From Promethearchaeota archaeon (GTDB taxonomy: Archaea; Asgardarchaeota; Lokiarchaeia; Sigyniarchaeales; SOKP01): 5,966 bases of DNA. The stretch is from the NCBI GenBank assembly GCA_016840695.1, contig JAEORV010000118.1:1-5966 (forward strand). The letters run 5' to 3'. The notes below the pieces were generated by a model, which was given only the letters and a program-made list of their open reading frames with translations, was not told the DNA's origin and ran no database searches. This document shows positions 5,373-5,966 of this stretch, piece by piece (position 1 is the stretch's first letter; the number at the start of each line of letters is the position of its first letter). Made by a program: the position numbers and the translations under genes.

Positions 5373-5385
5373 TTAAAATATAAAA
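5373..5385 (+). promoter_or_regulatory. Possible promoter of L12
   Basis: TTAAAATATAAAA lies about 45 nt before ATG 5425. A start some 25 nt downstream would give a leader of about 20 nt including the SD. A second A/T box (CAAAATATAATA, 5393-5404) is too near the gene to leave the SD in the transcript. Confidence 0.4.
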
Positions 5386-5412
5386 TTACATACAAAATAT
5401 AATACATGAAAA

Positions 5413-5417
5413 GAGGT
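5413..5417 (+). promoter_or_regulatory. Ribosome binding site deciding the L12 start
   Basis: GAGGT is one nucleotide from ATG 5419 but 7 nt from ATG 5425. Only the latter has proper spacing, so the protein begins MESIYAALLL. Confidence 0.7.
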
Positions 5418-5424
5418 AATGAAT

Positions 5425-5727
5425 ATGGAAAGTATTTATGCTGCGCTTTTGCTTCATAAGGCATCTAAGAGTATAACTGAAGCGGCTATTGAAAAAGTAT
5501 TGAAAGCCGCAGGTGTTGAGGCTGATAAAGCTCAACTCTCGAAGTTAGTTGCTGGATTGAAAGATAAGAACATTGACGAAATCATTGCATCTGCAGCTGC
5601 TGCACCTGTTATGTCGGCTCCTGCAGCTGCTGGGGCGCCAGCTGCTGCTGCTGAACCCGCAAAGGCAAAGAAAGAAGAAGAAGAGGAAGAAGAAGAGGAA
5701 CCCACTGGAATTGGTAGTCTCTTCTAA
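5425..5727 (+). CDS. rpl12: Ribosomal stalk protein L12 (aP1)
   Basis: A 100-residue archaeal P1-type stalk protein, not homologous to bacterial bL12. Residues 1-58 form the helical dimerisation domain that binds the uL10 spine (MESIYAALLLHKASK, ITEAAIEKVLKAAGV, KAQLSKLVAGLKDKNIDEII). An Ala/Pro hinge follows (57-79), then KAKK, nine glutamates (84-92) and the GTPase-binding tip PTGIGSLF. Several dimers bind each uL10 and recruit elongation and initiation factors. An upstream in-frame ATG at 5419 would add MN but sits too close to the SD. The gene is 80 bp from uL10, unlike the overlapping genes before it, with a T run and TATA-like box between, so it may be transcribed separately as well as from the main promoter. 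The alanine- and glutamate-rich stretches give locally repetitive DNA (GCTGCT, GAAGAAGAG). Confidence 0.97.
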   Translation: MESIYAALLLHKASKSITEAAIEKVLKAAGVEADKAQLSKLVAGLKDKNIDEIIASAAAAPVMSAPAAAGAPAAAAEPAKAKKEEEEEEEEEPTGIGSLF

Positions 5728-5743
5728 ATTGAGTTTTGGATTA

Positions 5744-5768
5744 TTTTTTTTTATTTTTTTATTTTTTT
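5744..5768 (+). terminator. Triple T-tract terminator of the stalk operon
   Basis: Three consecutive T tracts (T9, T7, T7), each separated by a single A, begin 16 nt after the L12 stop. No hairpin precedes them. Multiple T runs are the classical archaeal termination signal for highly expressed operons. A further T8 at 5814-5821 could act as a backup. Confidence 0.7.
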
Positions 5769-5769
5769 G

Positions 5770-5966
5770 ATGGTAGGTATTGAAAATATCAATATTCTTG
5801 TTAATTCATAAACTTTTTTTTAAATTCAAGTTTTTTCTATATTACTTATTGCGTTATAGAATAATTATTATAAAATTATAATTAAAGTATGATAAGGATA
5901 TAAAAATAAAATCTATTAACTAGAATCGCAATATCATGAATAAAAATTCTTGAAAAAATATGGCTG
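5770..5966. other. Non-coding A/T-rich region downstream of the stalk operon
   Basis: This stretch is rich in stops on both strands and I see no gene or structured RNA in it. It contains the T8 run (5814-5821) and a TATA-like GATATAAAAATAAAA (about 5898-5912). An ATG at 5961 opens with MA and then leaves the window; it may be the start of the next gene. In Sulfolobus and some relatives alaS follows L12, but three codons cannot show that here. Confidence 0.45.

Noticed and set aside
5636..5700. Short tandem repeats (GCTGCT and GAAGAAGAG)
   Set aside because: They encode the alanine hinge and glutamate tail normal for archaeal L12, so they are coding composition and not a separate repeat element.
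5573..5770. A + strand frame overlapping the end of L12
   Set aside because: It is an out-of-frame reading of the L12 alanine and glutamate repeats, giving leucine/glutamine and lysine/arginine runs, and then T-rich terminator read as phenylalanine.
5936..5953. Tiny reading frame ATG to TGA, five codons
   Set aside because: Too short and without SD or conservation evidence; treated as chance.
1..5966. CRISPR array, tRNA, rRNA, insertion sequence or attachment site
   Set aside because: No regularly spaced repeats, cloverleaf-like segments, transposase motifs or terminal inverted repeats were found on either strand.

Overview
The window is AT-rich archaeal chromosomal DNA. The best evidence is the ribosomal stalk cluster uL11 - uL1 - uL10 (aP0) - L12 (aP1). 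The last two proteins are of archaeal/eukaryotic type, not bacterial, and both carry the acidic tail ending in GIGxLF. Intergenic A/T-rich TATA-like boxes, T-run terminators without hairpins, and a mix of Shine-Dalgarno (SD)-led genes and genes with almost no leader also fit an archaeon. The low GC content and the family of the TKKT P-loop protein make an Asgard (Lokiarchaeia-like) archaeon my guess, but lineage cannot be proved from this window.

Layout: (1) 1-122, the 3' end of an unidentified acidic + strand gene. (2) 142-1311, two minus-strand genes 18 bp apart: a ThiW-type ECF-transporter substrate-binding membrane protein, followed by a small cytosolic P-loop protein with an altered Walker A. 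(3) 1312-1416, a divergent promoter region. (4) 1417-2094, an FAHD1-like fumarylacetoacetate hydrolase-fold enzyme with its catalytic set intact. (5) 2150-2335, a 61-residue helix-turn-helix-like protein ending in LCCRF. (6) 2351-2872, minus strand, a gamma-carbonic-anhydrase-like left-handed beta-helix protein that has lost two of the three zinc histidines. (7) 2873-3155, upstream DNA carrying the promoters of the gamma-CA-like gene and of uL11. (8) 3156-5727, the four stalk genes. (9) 5728-5966, a strong T-rich terminator, non-coding DNA and perhaps the start codon of the next gene at the edge.

The four ribosomal proteins form one functional unit. uL11 and the N-domain of uL10 sit on the GTPase-associated rRNA, L12 dimers bind the helical spine of uL10, and uL1 forms the opposite, mobile stalk at the E site. 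uL11, uL1 and uL10 are tightly packed and translationally linked. L12 is separated by a T9 run and a TATA-like box, which suggests extra independent transcription of the multi-copy protein. The other genes are metabolic or unknown singletons. No mobile element, CRISPR array, tRNA or rRNA is visible, and I see no clear-cut new system. The most interesting leads are the thiW/P-loop pair, the zinc-ligand-depleted gamma-CA homologue and the LCCRF mini-protein.
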